Part shown: one piece after another, positions 1 through 12,092 of the stretch
Position numbering within the stretch: position 1 is the first letter of the stretch
How the letters are laid out: every line of letters begins with the position of its first letter
NCBI GenBank assembly: GCA_949358305.1
Contig: OX442323.1
Span: forward strand, 9,052,001-9,116,000
Source: Strigamia acuminata
Lineage: Eukaryota > Arthropoda > Chilopoda > Geophilomorpha > Linotaeniidae
Direction: 5' to 3'
Length of the DNA stretch: 64,000 bases
Notes under the pieces: generated by a model
The model's database searches: none
What the model saw: the letters and a program-made list of their open reading frames with translations, nothing else
Told to the model about the DNA's origin: nothing
Position numbers and translations under genes: made by a program

Positions 1-233
1 ACTAGATCGTGCCTAACTCCGAATAAACACTACCCTACTTCGAAATTTAAATAATTTTAATCCTTTCCAAACAAAAAGACGAACCAATAAAATCAATTCT
101 TTCAAAAAAAATTAGTATAAAATCACTGGGAAAGAAAAAAGCGTACAATTCAAAAACAATCAAAACAATCAAATAAATACAAACATTAGAAAATGATCTG
201 AAAACCCGTGTTTATACAAATTTCTAAATCTAA
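1..233. repeat. Direct repeat, left copy (continues off window)
   Basis: This stretch is nearly identical to 2590-2823 in the same orientation, by eye about nine bases in ten, with scattered substitutions. Both copies begin actagatcgtgcctaactcc. The right copy lies immediately 3' of the FBXO30-type gene, where it would be that gene's 3' UTR. The left copy lies 3' of the LRR gene. The match fades after about base 233. Because the left copy starts at the window edge, its true length is unknown. Confidence 0.9.
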
Positions 234-353
234 TTTCTAAAATTAAGTAGACATTAATTTAATCAGGTATTAGATACCGGTTATTGGATTCGTAAGCCTG
301 ACATAAACAACACGGTGAAATCTTTTCAGATTTAAACCAATCAACTCCACAGG

Positions 354-2578
354 CTAGATCGTTATGCGTAACCTTAACACAGGGCATTTGTTGTTGTAAC
401 CACGTGGCTTCCTCGCTTGTTGGTAACTGTTTCCCAAATTAAGCAGTTGTAACTTTTTACAGTTCTTCGCTAAACATACAGCAGTTTCCATATGCATCTC
501 ATTCAGACTCAGATGTGTTACATTTTTCAAATTCACACTGTTCTTCCTGAACTTCCTATCGTCGAATCCATCGAAACTCAAGGTTCTGATACTGGGACAC
601 AAGCCCAGACATTTCAGCATTGCTAATGATTCACTTTCATTAGTCGCTGTTAGTGCTACATGAACAACACTCAAATTGATCATGGTAGCTTTTTCATAAC
701 TGTGAGTGCATCTCAAATCGGTCACGCTGATAATGGTCAACGACTGAAGACTCGGTGTGGCGTTTAACATCGAATGGATGCAGAGATTGCAACAACTTAA
801 AAAGAGTTCCGTCAAATTGTTCATTTTCGGATGGAAATTGGTGGAAATTATAGTTATCGCATGGGAACAAACTTTGGCTGGCTTCATAGAGACTTAATTC
901 TTCAATTTTTGTTAAAGATCGCAAGTGAAGTAAGCATTGTGTTTCCACGTGTAACTCCAATCCGATTTTGAGGATGCGTAAATTTGGGAAAATCTGCGGG
1001 AGTTTGGCAAGCAAATTGTCGCAGTTGTAGATTTCCTCCGTCTCATCTGTAAGGAGTAGTCTCATCTCTTTGAAACCGACGAACAACAACCCTTGTTCCG
1101 ACACGGATTTCAGAAGACGAATTGTGTCATTGTTATTCCACTCTAGGACTTCGAGACGAGTCAAGTGCGTTAAGGCTCTTTCGACTCCACTTGCAGTCAC
1201 TTTTGATCCTTCAACCGCCAATTCCACCAACCCTTTTGTCACCGATTGTGGTGAGTAAAGAAATTCGATTCCTTGATCTGTTACACCAGGGGTACCCACA
1301 GACAGCTTCTTCAAATGTGAACAGGATCTAGATATAATAGACAGCATGTGGTCGTTGAAAATGTCGTGAACGCCTCCACTTGCTGATATTTCTTGCAGGT
1401 ATGGAAAAGATGTTATGATAAACTGTACAGTTTCCATTGGTGTGAATCCGTGGCGGGCCGGAAATTCATATATAACGTCTTGTGGAAATTTAAACGACTT
1501 GACGTTCTATTTCGAAAAATGGAAACAAAAAAAAAAATTAATTTCTAAAACGGAGTGGATATTTCGACAGAAAATCAAAAAAATGAAAAAACCAACAACC
1601 GATATTGATTGACAGCGGTTTTGTTACGTTCGTTTGATTTTCAACTGATATGACTTATTCCTGGTAAATAATGAAAACTGACATGGCAGCTGCAGGGTTG
1701 GATTTTATCATAAATTGGTTGATTATGGTTGAATTTGATTTTTGACCAACTTTTGATAAAATTCATCTCAGTCAGTTTTCACTGTGGTGCAATTTTCGTG
1801 TCTTACCTACCAGGAATAAGTCAGACCAGTTGGAAATTAAACGAAGATAGCAAAATTGCTGTCAATCAATATCGGTAATTGGTTTTTTTCATGTTTCTGA
1901 TCTTATCAATGTTACTTTTTTCCCAGATTTCAGCAAGTTTATCCGCCTCAAATTTCTGCTCAAGTGAATACAGTGGCAGTAGTTGAAATCGTGAAATCCC
2001 ATTTCGATCATGAGCAGTAGTTGGAATAAATTGTAATTTTTGTATCGTGTATTTAAAACGTGCGCGAGGTCCAGTTTCAAACTTGTGGCTGCAAGAATAA
2101 ATGTAGAAAATAATGTATAAAATTATATACGTATTACTAAAATAAATACTTACGCAAACTCAAATATTCTATCAATACTCGAAAAGTTATTTCTAAGTTG
2201 TCTGGCTCCATTTGTGAATTAGAAGTAATGAACTCATCCATTCCCCCGCGCACTTCTGAAATAGAAAATGAATTAAATACCGAATAACTAATTTTATTTA
2301 AATTTTCGACCTACTTTCCCCTAATATTCGTTCCAATCCAATGATGGAGAACTAACTTCAAGCGCAGTCCACACATGATCTGCGACCACTTTTAAGGCCA
2401 AAGACTTTAACGTTGGAATCATTCTCTAAACTACTTATCATGTGTAAGTCTAATTCCAATCTAGATGAATCGAATGAAGAATGACAAAATCTCAGCTGAC
2501 GAACGATGCGTTGATCCTTTTCAATCACCGCGCGCGTTACATCATTCAGTTCGGCGCGAGTCGACAAAATCGATTCCT
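354..2578 (-). pseudogene. Leucine-rich-repeat protein gene, 5'-truncated and frameshifted
   Basis: Four exons splice cleanly in one frame: about 2399-2578, 2152-2256, about 1910-2090 and about 1507 downward. They encode an LRR protein with repeated LxxLxLxx(N/S) segments. No F-box or other recognisable domain is seen. In the first exon the frame has no ATG before a stop just upstream, and that exon begins about 10 bases from the direct repeat at 2590, so the 5' end looks missing. Near 850-890 the LRR reading frame switches (from a frame containing EELSLYEAS to one containing NNLTELFLS) with no plausible intron between, and then runs to a stop at 354. I infer a decayed or misassembled duplicate. 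A single-base sequencing error at the shift is the main alternative for that part. Confidence 0.55.
1582..1893. repeat. Foldback (long terminal inverted repeat) element in LRR intron
   Basis: The stretch 1582-1666 (containing gatattgattgacagc and gacttattcctggta) reappears inverted at about 1812-1893 (containing taccaggaataagtc and gctgtcaatcaatatc), with roughly 80-85% identity by eye. The spacer is about 145 bp and noncoding. It lies wholly inside an intron of the LRR gene that is several times longer than its neighbours. This is the shape of a foldback or MITE-type insertion. No clear target-site duplication was identified. Confidence 0.7.
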
Positions 2579-2589
2579 ATTGGCTGCCC

Positions 2590-2823
2590 ACTAGATCGTG
2601 CCTAACTCCGAATAAACACTACCCTACTTCGGAATTTAAATAATTTTAATCCTTTCCATACAAAATACCCGACCCATTAAAATCATTTCTTTCAAAAAAA
2701 ATTAGTATAAAATCACTGGGAAACAAAAAAGCGTACAATTCAAAAACAATCGAAACAATCAAATAAATACAAACATTAGAAAATGGTCTGAAAACCCGTG
2801 TATATACAAATTTCTCAATCTAA
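2590..2823. repeat. Direct repeat, right copy
   Basis: Second copy of the 1-233 repeat in the same orientation. It begins a few bases after the first exon of the truncated LRR gene and ends 14 bases before the stop codon of the FBXO30-type gene, so it coincides with that gene's 3' UTR. Confidence 0.9.
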
Positions 2824-2836
2824 ACATCGACCGACT

Positions 2837-4686
2837 TCATAGTTTCGTCGCCTGATTCTCCTGCGCGAGCGCCACGCTCGCCTTGAGCTTCTCGTACAAC
2901 CACGTGTTCGGTTCCGCGCCCATCGGATAATAATACGGATCACTTTTCAAGTTCCGTTGAAAATAACTGCACTTTTGTAGATGATTCGACATGTTCTCCT
3001 TCTCTTCAAAGCCCCACCAAACCACCGGAGTGAACGCCGTACTAAAAAACCAACGCTGAAATCAAACAACAAAAATTTAAAATTAAAAAAAAAAAAATTA
3101 AAATTGCTTTAATACTTGATATGCAATTCTCCAGAACGATTTCCGACCCACGACTTGCCGTTCCCACTGCTGCACGACGATGCCGCGCTCCTCCAACAAA
3201 CTACAACAAACATCCCGCAACAAGCGTGACGTCATAGCCAAATTGCACAGGCTAAAACTGTCCAAAAAGCGCGCGACGTGTTGCAGCACTTCGAAAGGCA
3301 TTTGCGTCAAAACCGGCGGCTCCGACTGACTTATTTGAGCCGAAATAACCACACCTTCTTCCGGTATCGATTCCACGTTCCCCCGACTCAAACACCGCCT
3401 CGGATACTAAAACAAAACAAAATTAATTAAATTAAATTAAATTAAATTAAATGAATTGCCTTCTTGTCTGCACTTTGCGCCTTGCCGAGAGGCGGCGCGA
3501 CGAAAGGCTGCACGCCAAAACTCTCCAAAATGTCGTTGTGGACGACGCCGGAGCCGTCGGACATGGGATAAAAGCGTCGGACGGAATGCATGCAGCCGTA
3601 GTGCGCCAACGGACATCTCTGCTCCAACCAGCCGTTCAAGCCGCCGTGAATATCGCCGTGCACGTTCTTGTAATGCCAACTGTACTCGTCTCTCCTGAAC
3701 TCCTGCGCGCACAGGAATGTGTACATCGACTTGGGTTTGGCCTGATAGCGCGTGATCGACTCCAGCGTCAAATCCAGCCCCAGATTCACGAACAGGGGCG
3801 GCGAGGACGGCGGCGGCGGCGGCGGCGGCGACGGCTGCTTGCGCGCGTGGTCCGTCATCGAGGCCGACGAAATCTCGCTCACCACGTTGTTGTCGACGAA
3901 AAGGTGGTCGTAGCCGTTCAATTCGTTGTCGTTGAGTTGCATCATGTTTTCCTTGTCCTCGTCCTCGTCGTCGTCCTCGCCCTCGTCCCTAGCGTCCGTC
4001 ACGTGGTTGGTGATGATGTTGAGCGCCGCGCTCAGGCTGTCGGTGGTCTGCTTGCTGGCGCGGTACAACTCGCCGCACACGCTCCTCTTCAAACCGGGAG
4101 GAGTTTTGCGCATTTCCCACGGCGTGTCGTCCTCGTCGTCCGTCACCGTGCGACTCGAGTTGCTCTCGGACTCGCAACTTCCCCTCGTTTGAAACGGCAG
4201 CGCCGGGAAACGCCGCGTCAGGTTGTTTCGGAGCACCCGGCGCGTCCTCCTGGGCGCGCGCAGCCACTCGTTGAGCATGCGCTGGTCCCGCAGCGCGAGC
4301 GCCACGTCCAGCTGGCCCGGACGCACGTGCGGGTTGGGCTGGCGGAACGGGATGTGCATGAGTCTCTCCAGAGAACACACGGGCCAGCGGTTCCACTCCA
4401 TCGTGCAGTGCACGACGCTGGCCGGACAGCGCTCCAGGTGGCGACCCAGCTGGCAGCGGGGCATCGTGAGCGGACAGCCGTTGATCGAGTTGATGCACGC
4501 CACTTTCTCCTTCATGCACAGCAGTTTGTGTTCCGAGTGTTTGCACGCGTGGAAGCGGGCGCCGCATTCGTTGACGCAGCTCATGATTGCGCAGCTTTCG
4601 CCCGCTTTCGGCCGCACTGAGCATTTCTTGATCTTGATGCACGTTTCGCAGTGCGAGTGCACTTCTTTCCACGTCTTCTTCTCCAT
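2837..4686 (-). CDS. FBXO30: F-box only protein 30/40-type protein
   Basis: Predicted substrate-recognition subunit of an SCF (SKP1-CUL1-F-box) ubiquitin ligase. The start codon at 4686 opens a long exon. Its N-terminal ~90 residues are a Cys/His-rich TRAF-type zinc finger with the family hallmark CPASVVHCTMEWNRWPV, nearly the same as in vertebrate FBXO30/FBXO40. A poorly conserved middle follows with an acidic run (DDDEDEDKEN, which contains a KEN tripeptide), a proline run and a SSAS stretch. The second exon (3098-3412) carries the F-box (LTQMPFEVLQHVARFLDS). The third ends at the stop codon at 2837-2839. The long exon is far richer in GC than the flanking DNA. The first coding intron (about 3413-3463) appears to use a GC donor (AAG|gcaatt), because that is the only donor giving the phase-0 join. 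The 5' UTR probably continues upstream across introns. Confidence 0.88.
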
Positions 4687-4711
4687 TCTTCTCGATCAAT
4701 TCAAGCTGAAA

Positions 4712-4768
4712 GAATGAAATGAAATGGAATGAAATGGAATGAAATGGAATGAAATGGAATGAAATGAA
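4712..4768. repeat. GAAATGGAAT microsatellite
   Basis: About five imperfect tandem copies of a 10-base unit (gaaatggaat) lie directly upstream of the FBXO30-type start codon, in the 5' UTR or promoter. Only length variation is expected from it. Confidence 0.9.
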
Positions 4769-5899
4769 AGCGGGTTTGTTTAAGGTCAGTGGTCCGAAGT
4801 GGATCACGGTTGTTTTGTTGTCAAGGCCACGGGATCGGCCAATGGGGTACAAGATGTGAATCACCTTGAGTCAATCTCTTGTGTGTCAGTCGGTGTGGCT
4901 CTTTTTTTCTTCTATTTGCATAAATGAAGTGAAAGGAAACTAAAAATATACACAAAAAGAATTCATCAGTGTCTTGGCGTGTTACGTGTGTGGACGAGTT
5001 CGGAGGAGATGGATTTGGCTAAAAATAATTGTTTTTCACATCCTCTCTTATCTCTTACTTGGCTCGTTGAAATACGATGGAAATGTCGGCTTTTTTCGAT
5101 TTTTTCTTTGTTTGGTTTGAATTTCAACCTGAAATGGATCGGATAAAAAGAATTAAATATATAGAAATTGATTTTTTTTGGGGGTTTTTTATTTGGTGGG
5201 GATTGTGAAAGAGTAGAAATAAAAATAGTTTTCACTTTTCAGGGTCGTTTGGGTTTATTTGTGTCCATTTTAGAGACAAAAGTCCCGAAACATAAACAAT
5301 GACGCTCTTAAAGCGGATTGTCAAAATGAATGAAATCGTTTACTCTTCAATCAAAAAGCGATTTTCGTTCGGAAATAATTCGAGTTTGATGACTTAACTA
5401 TCGTTATTTTTCAATAAATGCGAGAATTTAAGAGACGAAATGGGTTTGTGTACCTACTTTCCTCGTACCGTTGAAGGAATGCCATTCAGTTTGCTTTACG
5501 TTTTCGAGCAGCTGATCTATGGGGAAAAGAAAAAATTTATTTATTAAACGAACGAAAAAATTCTTTCCCTTACGTTTAAAATTTTTACCGATTTTTTAAA
5601 TTCTAAATTTAAATTCGAGGGGTATCTAAAAAAAATACACCTCTAATTAGTATTTCCATGATTTTCCGAACTGATGGTTCCTTCGGATCCAACGGATCGA
5701 GAGCCGAATTGTGACGTCAAGAAAAAACGCATCTTTGCAGCGAATACGATATATATGTACGTCTCGTCGGAACCGAGACAGGAAAGCCAGGGAATCATGG
5801 TGACGGACTATGTATCCGTCGAAATTAAATGATTTTTATAGTACAGTGACAAAGCGTTTGTGTTCTAATCTGTGATATCGTAGCACCTATAATTTCGAA
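4769..5899. other. Intergenic: divergent promoter region FBXO30 / APH-1
   Basis: No convincing coding sequence is present. Short open frames here lack splice-consistent extensions. The segment should contain the leader exons of the leftward F-box gene and the promoter and 5' UTR of APH-1. Around 5690-5830 the base composition is more balanced than in the flanks, which would fit a promoter or leader exon. Confidence 0.5.
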
Positions 5900-7003
5900 A
5901 TGACGGCGATGGAGTTCTTCGGGTGTGCTCTCATCGCTTTCGGGTGTCCAACGGCCATGTTTTTGTTAACAATCGCCAAAGACCCAGTGAGGATCATACT
6001 TTTAATTGCCAGGTAGTTGACATTTACACTTGCCAAAAAACGCGAATAAACCCATCCATTTTCCACATTTCAGCGCTTTCTTTTGGTTACTTTCCCTCCT
6101 ACTTTCATCTCTACTGTGGTTCATCGTTATTCCCTTAAGACAGCACTTAGTTTTCGGTTTGGTGTTTTCAGTTTTATTCCAGGAAATGTTTAGATTATTT
6201 TACTACATTTTATTAAGGTAAATAAATAAAAATTAATAAAAATAAAAATTTAATTAATAAATGCTGGTATTAATTGCAGAAGGGCGGAAGTTGGTCTTAA
6301 AAAAGTGACCGAAGCCGCACAAATGTCGAATAGACACACATTATCATATGGTAATTAATAAATGCCGGAAAATTCGTTTTATGCACGAAAAATTCCATTT
6401 TATGCAATAAAAATATAAATATATGTGTTCACTAATTAATTAGTTGGTATTTTGTTTTTGTGCATTTCAGTTTCGGGCTTAGGATTTGGATTAATGGCCG
6501 GCGCGTTTTCTCTAATTAATGTGTTGGCGGATTCAATAGGACCGGGAACAGTTGGGATCAAAGGGGGCTCGGATTTGTTCTTCATCACTTCTGGTAGGAA
6601 ATTGTGAGATTAGAATTGGATGGGTGTTCATTTTGATTTGTTTTGCAGCATTTACGACTTTAGCTTTCATATTGGTGCATGTTTTTTGGGGTATAATCAG
6701 TTTTCACGCTATGGATTGTCGTCTTTACTGGAAAAATGTGGCCGTGGTGTTGATTCACATGGCTATTTCACTTTTAGTGAGTGTTGGGGGTGAGTTAACT
6801 GAATTGTGCGATTAATTTTGATGTGTTATTTGCAGACATTACTTAACTCGAAACGATACTACGCCGCCACTTTAGTTCCCATCTACGTCGTGGTCGTTGC
6901 GATGGGAGTTTGGGCCTTTTTCACAGTTGGTGGGTCGTTCAAAGGACTGAAAAATTGTCTGAAATGCAAATCTACACAATTAATTGTAGAAGAAAATCAA
7001 TAA
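5900..7003 (+). CDS. APH1: Gamma-secretase subunit APH-1
   Basis: Polytopic scaffold subunit of the gamma-secretase complex (presenilin, nicastrin, APH-1, PEN-2), which cleaves Notch and other type I membrane proteins. Six exons join in frame: 5900-6012, 6074-6217, 6280-6350, 6471-6593, 6649-6776 and 6836-7003, giving 248 residues, the usual family length. The start MTAMEFFGC matches the family N terminus. The GxxxG helix motif is present as SGLGFGLMAG, and the two buried membrane histidines of the family are conserved (LVHVFWG and LIHMAISL). Seven hydrophobic segments fit the known topology. The upstream gene is divergent. GTPBP6 follows on the same strand after 256 bp. The assignment is secure. 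Confidence 0.95.
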
Positions 7004-7259
7004 ATGTAATTTTTTTTTCTTTTTCTTTTTTTAAATTTAAAAGAGAAAAAAAATTCTGCTTTTTCACCGATGGAGCGGATAAATGGGCTCAATTCGGTCG
7101 AATAACTTGGATATAGAATGTGATTTTAATTTTTTTTTTATGTTGTATAACGGCATTAAAATGAAGATTTGCGAGATCAATTTTTATCACACACGAGTTG
7201 CACTTACCTTAGACAACACGACATCTATCGGCAAAACATGAAACCTTTACATTTAAAAG

Positions 7260-9086
7260 ATGCTGCGTCGCGTGTTAAAATCGCTAACTGCAAAAACAAA
7301 ACTCGTCGTGAAATACCGATTCATAACCAGTGAACAAATTAACGACTTTGATGACGAACAAAGTTTAACGAACGAGGAAAAGGAGTTCAACACGTGGCGA
7401 CAACAACTCTACAAAGTGGACGGAGTCGGACACCGCGTATTTGTAGTGCAACCAAGCCTGAAATATATTCCAAAAAACGCGAAGAAAACAACGGCAGAAT
7501 TGCAATTAGCCGAAGCCGTCGCACTGGTAGAAACACTACCAAACTGGAAAGTGATTCAAAAGGTTAAAAAACGAACAAACCGATAAAAAATCCGCCATTT
7601 TTAACCAATTTTTCTCTCATTTCAGCAAATTGTGACCGTCAAAGAACCAAACAAAAAGTTGATCTTCAGTAGCGGCATATTGGACGAGCTAAAATGCGAA
7701 ATATCGAATGCAAAATGCACGAGAGGCGCGAGCGCCGTGTTCGTGGGCCAAGACATGTTGGCGGGACTGCAACACTCGTCCCTCGAGAAGGAATTCGGAT
7801 TGCCCGTGTACGATCGCTACATGATCGTTCTGCGAATATTCCGCGATCACGCGCGAACCAAGGAAGCCAAACTGCAGATCGCGTTGGGAGAAATTCCATA
7901 TCTCAAGTAATTGTCACAAAAACGAGCAAAAATGGATCTAAAATGTCTTTTCAAGGTCCCGAATTAAAGGTATTTTATTACATGGTTACGACAAAGGCGG
8001 AGGGAACGTGACGGTGAGAAAAGGCGCCGGCGAGACGTTCGTGGAGGCGAGGAAACGAATTTTGACCGAGCGAGAAACTAAGCTGAGAAAGGCGATCGAG
8101 CAACTCAAATCGCATCGACTTTTGCTGCGACAAAATCGCATTAGGAAAGAGTTTCCGGTTATTGCGATCGTCGGGTACACGAATGCCGGTACGATGTCAA
8201 TTTGCGTTCGTATTAGCGATGATTTTTAAATATTTTAATAGGAAAAACGACTTTGATCAAAGCGATGACCGGGGATAAGGAAATACAACCCAAAGATCAA
8301 TTGTTCGCAACGTTGGACGTGACTGCGCATGCGGGGAATTTGGAGAACAATTTGACCGTTTTGTACATCGACACTGTCGGCTTTATTTCGGATATTCCGA
8401 CCGATTTAGTTCACTCGTTCGCCGCCACGTTGGAGGATGTCGCACTGGCTGTAAAATAAATCGAGCGTGTTGATTTAATCGGATTCAAATGGAATTTATT
8501 TCAGGATTTGATAGTTCACGTTTGTGATTTAAGTCATCCCGATTACACGGCTCAAAAAGCGACGGTTCGTTCGACGTTAGAAAAGCTTAAAATAGATACG
8601 AAATTACTCAGTAACATGATAGAAATCGATAGTAAAGTCGACCTGATGACCGAGTACGTATAAAATTAACATTTTAAATGCAATTCGAGTTGGATGATTA
8701 ACAATTTCTTGCAGAGAGGAACGAGCTGGGAAAAAGAGCGGCGCACTTCCAGTTTCGTTTGTCACGGGTCAAGGAGTTTCCGACTTGAAACGGTTAATTC
8801 AGGAGAAAATTCTGCATCCTCAAAGCAATCTCATGTCCGTGCAGTTCCGAGTTCTCACGGGGGGTCAGGAATTTAGGTAATTTTCACGTTTTTTCCATTT
8901 TTTCCACTTTTTTCTGGGTCGGAATTAAATTTTAAATTTTCCAGGTGGTTGTATAAAGAAGCGAATGTGATTTCGACGAATTGCGACGAATCCGACCAGC
9001 AATTTGTGCACGTCGACACCGTTTTGACTAAAGCCGCTCTGTCGAAATTTAGACATCGGTTTGGCGAGTTGGAGGTCTCGGATTGA
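7260..9086 (+). CDS. GTPBP6: HflX-family GTPase, GTP-binding protein 6 (mitochondrial)
   Basis: Ribosome-associated GTPase of the HflX group; the animal member acts on mitochondrial ribosomes. Seven exons: 7260-7562, 7626-7906, 7956-8188, 8242-8450, 8505-8653, 8715-8876 and 8945-9086, total 492 residues. The N terminus (MLRRVLKSLTAKTK) is basic and hydroxylated, as in mitochondrial presequences. The HflX domain with the glycine-rich loop (HGYDKGGGN) precedes the G domain: G1 GYTNAGKTTL (split by an intron), G2 region LFATLDVT, G3 DTVGF. The G4 guanine-specificity motif reads SKVD where the family has NKxD. This gene ends only 100 bp from the end of the convergent SLC44 gene. Confidence 0.93.
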
Positions 9087-9186
9087 TTAAAGCGTCTGAT
9101 TTTGGACGTTTTTGTTTTTCCCTTAAAAAATTCTACAAAAAAAAAAAAAAATCGTATTTTGTATTAAAATAAAAAAAAATTAAAAA

Positions 9187-11806
9187 TTAAATTACTTGAA
9201 GCGATCCTTCCGCAAATCGCGTTCCTCCTTCGTCAGTCTCGTGATAAAAATCCTCGCACACGCACAGAAACAACGTGTCGATCACCATCTGACCAAAAAG
9301 AGATGCATTAACACCCACAGACGTTTTTTGTTGTTGAAATTCGAACCTCGTAGATGGAGAAGAAACAATGCGCGATAAAATAAGTAGAAACGCAGACCAC
9401 GAGAAGCGGGCCGGCGTAGAAGTAAAGTTCCGGGTCATTCTGCATGCACAACAGACCTATAAAGCCGACTACGATAGTCACGAAACATTGGCCCAAAAAT
9501 AGAATGCAATCGCCGGCTCTGTCGGTAACGGCCATCTCTAGTACGTGAATTCTCAAAACGTCGTAGGCCTAATAGAAAATAATTAATTTCTGCAATTTTT
9601 TGTTATTTATTTCTTTATTTCTTTACTCGTTTGGCTGAACAGCAGAAATTGGTGCGGCGGCAGACTGGGAATGAAAATAAATGGATAAACGGGTGGAAAA
9701 TCTGCTCCAGAATGAGTTTTATTTAATTACCTACAATCGTGTACGCGTTGTGGTTCATGTAACGAATAAATTTCTCCAAGCCACGAAGACAGCACCAACA
9801 ACATAAGCCGCAACATTTAACGCATCCGCGGCACCACTCGGGGGTCTCTTTCTTCAACCTGTTGTCAATAAACGTGAGGATAAGTCTCGGCAGTTTGAAA
9901 ATTGTTATCAAAAATGATCCTAGGGCCAATGAACCGATGTGGAAGAAGAAAACTTTACGGAACGATTTCATTATCGGCCAAGGCGTTAAATCGGTTTTAG
10001 GTCTGGAATAAAAAATGAAGAAAATAATAATAATAATAATAAATAAATCAAAGTATGTAATACCTGGTGAAATACCACTTGGAAACGGCGGCGGCGATCA
10101 CCATTTGCTGAAAAGCCAATATGAATTCGCATATCCAAATAAACGCAACGATGTAAAACCACCACATGGATTGCACCCACGTGGGGTCTTCGAATTGAAA
10201 CGACGGAAATATTACGGGCAGGTGAGTTAAGTTTTGATTTGGCATCGAGTCTTTTGCAGAATGATCGTGGTGATTAAAATGATCGGTTTTTATGAGCGAA
10301 CTTCGGTCTATTTTTAAAGAAAAATCAAAATTATTCGATCGACTCGATGTTAGAACTTCAAATTACTCACTTGCAGTCGCTAATGACAACATGACTGCGA
10401 TCCAAAAGATTAAAAAGATGGTGAGGGCGATGCACGTCCATATTGGCTGACTCAATAAACACGGAATAGTCCTAATGCATTTACTCGCCTCCTCAAATAA
10501 ACTGACGACTAATTTAATTTTTTTGCGCATTAAAATCCCAAATATTATGATAACGATCTATAAAAATAATAAAAATCATCAATTAGATTAAGAAACGTTC
10601 ATTATCCCGCGCGAATTAATTGAAATTACGGTAATAATCGTCGCGAGTAACGAATAAACAAGAAAAGCGATTTCGTTGCGCTCCATTTTGTCCAGTTGTT
10701 CCTCTCGCGGAATATTGTCGAGTTCGTGCTCGATGTTGACGAGCGTGGCCCACAAAGTGATAGTAAAAACTAAACATAATAAATAAATAAATAAAACAAA
10801 ACGTTCGTGCTATTTCGTGTTACCAATAGCAGCCACGGAAGAGGCGATGAGAACCGTCCAGGACACGACAAACGCGTAGTAATGAAAGGACAAAACTGTA
10901 CAGAAACTGACGCCTGAAAATTGAATGGATTTGTCGCGTCATTTTGTTCGTCTCCGAATGAATATTTCTTACCTACAGCCAACATGACGAGCCAAACCAT
11001 GGTCGCCCAACTCTTGTAAAAATCGGTGAATAATTGCTGCAGAAATTCAACGTCGTTTAAGTACGAATGGATGCTGTAAATGATTTTGACGGACACGTCC
11101 CTGGTCGATTTGGGGATGCACCGGCGGAACACGGACACGCTTTGGTACACGGGCAGATTCGGACAGACAAATTGCCACTTTTCGTCCATGGAGAATACGC
11201 CTTTCTCGTACTGGCTCATCGCGATGTCGTAACAAAGAGAACAAGCCGTGTATTTAGCGAACGCTTTTAAATCGTCGAAATTCTCGAGTTTTCGATCCGG
11301 GCATTGGCGCACGCACAATTTAACCGAATTAAACGGATCCCAAACGTTGAAAAAAAATACGTAACTGTAATAAAACAAAAATTAATCAATTATTTGGCTA
11401 AAAAATGCATTTTTTTCTCAATTATTTCACTTTCTGTCCGTCATGTCGAAGCCGGTGTAGTTCATGGACGGTATTGGTTCGTTTCTCCTTCCACATATAT
11501 TGCCGAAGCTGTCGTATCCGTTAGACAGTCGGTACGGATTCCCATAAACAAAAGCAAACGACGAAATGATTATCTAGTTTTAATGGGAAGAAATAAAATA
11601 AAATCATTTTCTCAAAATAATCGAATAAATATTTACCATCGCTACTATAAAAATTAAAAATATTGCCAAGCAAAATAGATCTGTACAGCCGTCTTTTCTG
11701 TGTTTGGGATCCTCCTGTAAAGTGTAAATAGAAATTCTTTTGAATTTACACGCGTTATTACAGCAAAGTTGCGCGCGCTTACTTTAGGGTCATCGAAACA
11801 ACCCAT
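9187..11806 (-). CDS. SLC44: Choline transporter-like protein (SLC44 family)
   Basis: Multi-pass membrane protein that carries choline and related organic cations. It reads leftward from a 24-base first coding exon (MGCFDDPK, 11783-11806) through roughly a dozen exons to the stop at 9187. Family landmarks appear in order: a short cytosolic N terminus followed by DPKHRKDGCTDLFCLAIFL (TM1), the extracellular loop with NICGRRN and CVRQCPDRK, the Cys-rich segment CCGLCCWCCLRGLEKFIRY, and the C-terminal VIDTLFLCVCEDFYHE. The last ends with a short family-variable tail. Which of the vertebrate paralogs it corresponds to cannot be settled here. It is convergent with GTPBP6 and tandem with PUM3. Confidence 0.92.
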
Positions 11807-12092
11807 TTTCAGTTGCTTTTAAATTTCACACGTTCATTTCGAATGGTATTTCAGATCCATCCATAAATTCGATTAGTTGCAATTGGTAATTGCTTGTTAT
11901 CGGCTGCAAGTGTGTCGACCAAAGTTCAAGTATGGTACTTATTTTAATTTCAAAATTAGCTGTTTCCACCTGTTGGTAAAACGTGTAATGTCGTTTTAAT
12001 AAACACGCCATCTGGCGATAGTTTTGTAGTAAAAAAGACACAGTATAAAAAAATTTATAAAAACAAAACATATTATTTATTAATCTAGATAT

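Noticed and set aside
3451..4620. Long plus-strand open frame (~390 codons) opposite the FBXO30-type gene
   Set aside because: It is the antisense shadow of a GC-rich exon; the minus strand encodes a clear TRAF-type zinc-finger protein, and the antisense translation is Arg/Val/His-rich noise.
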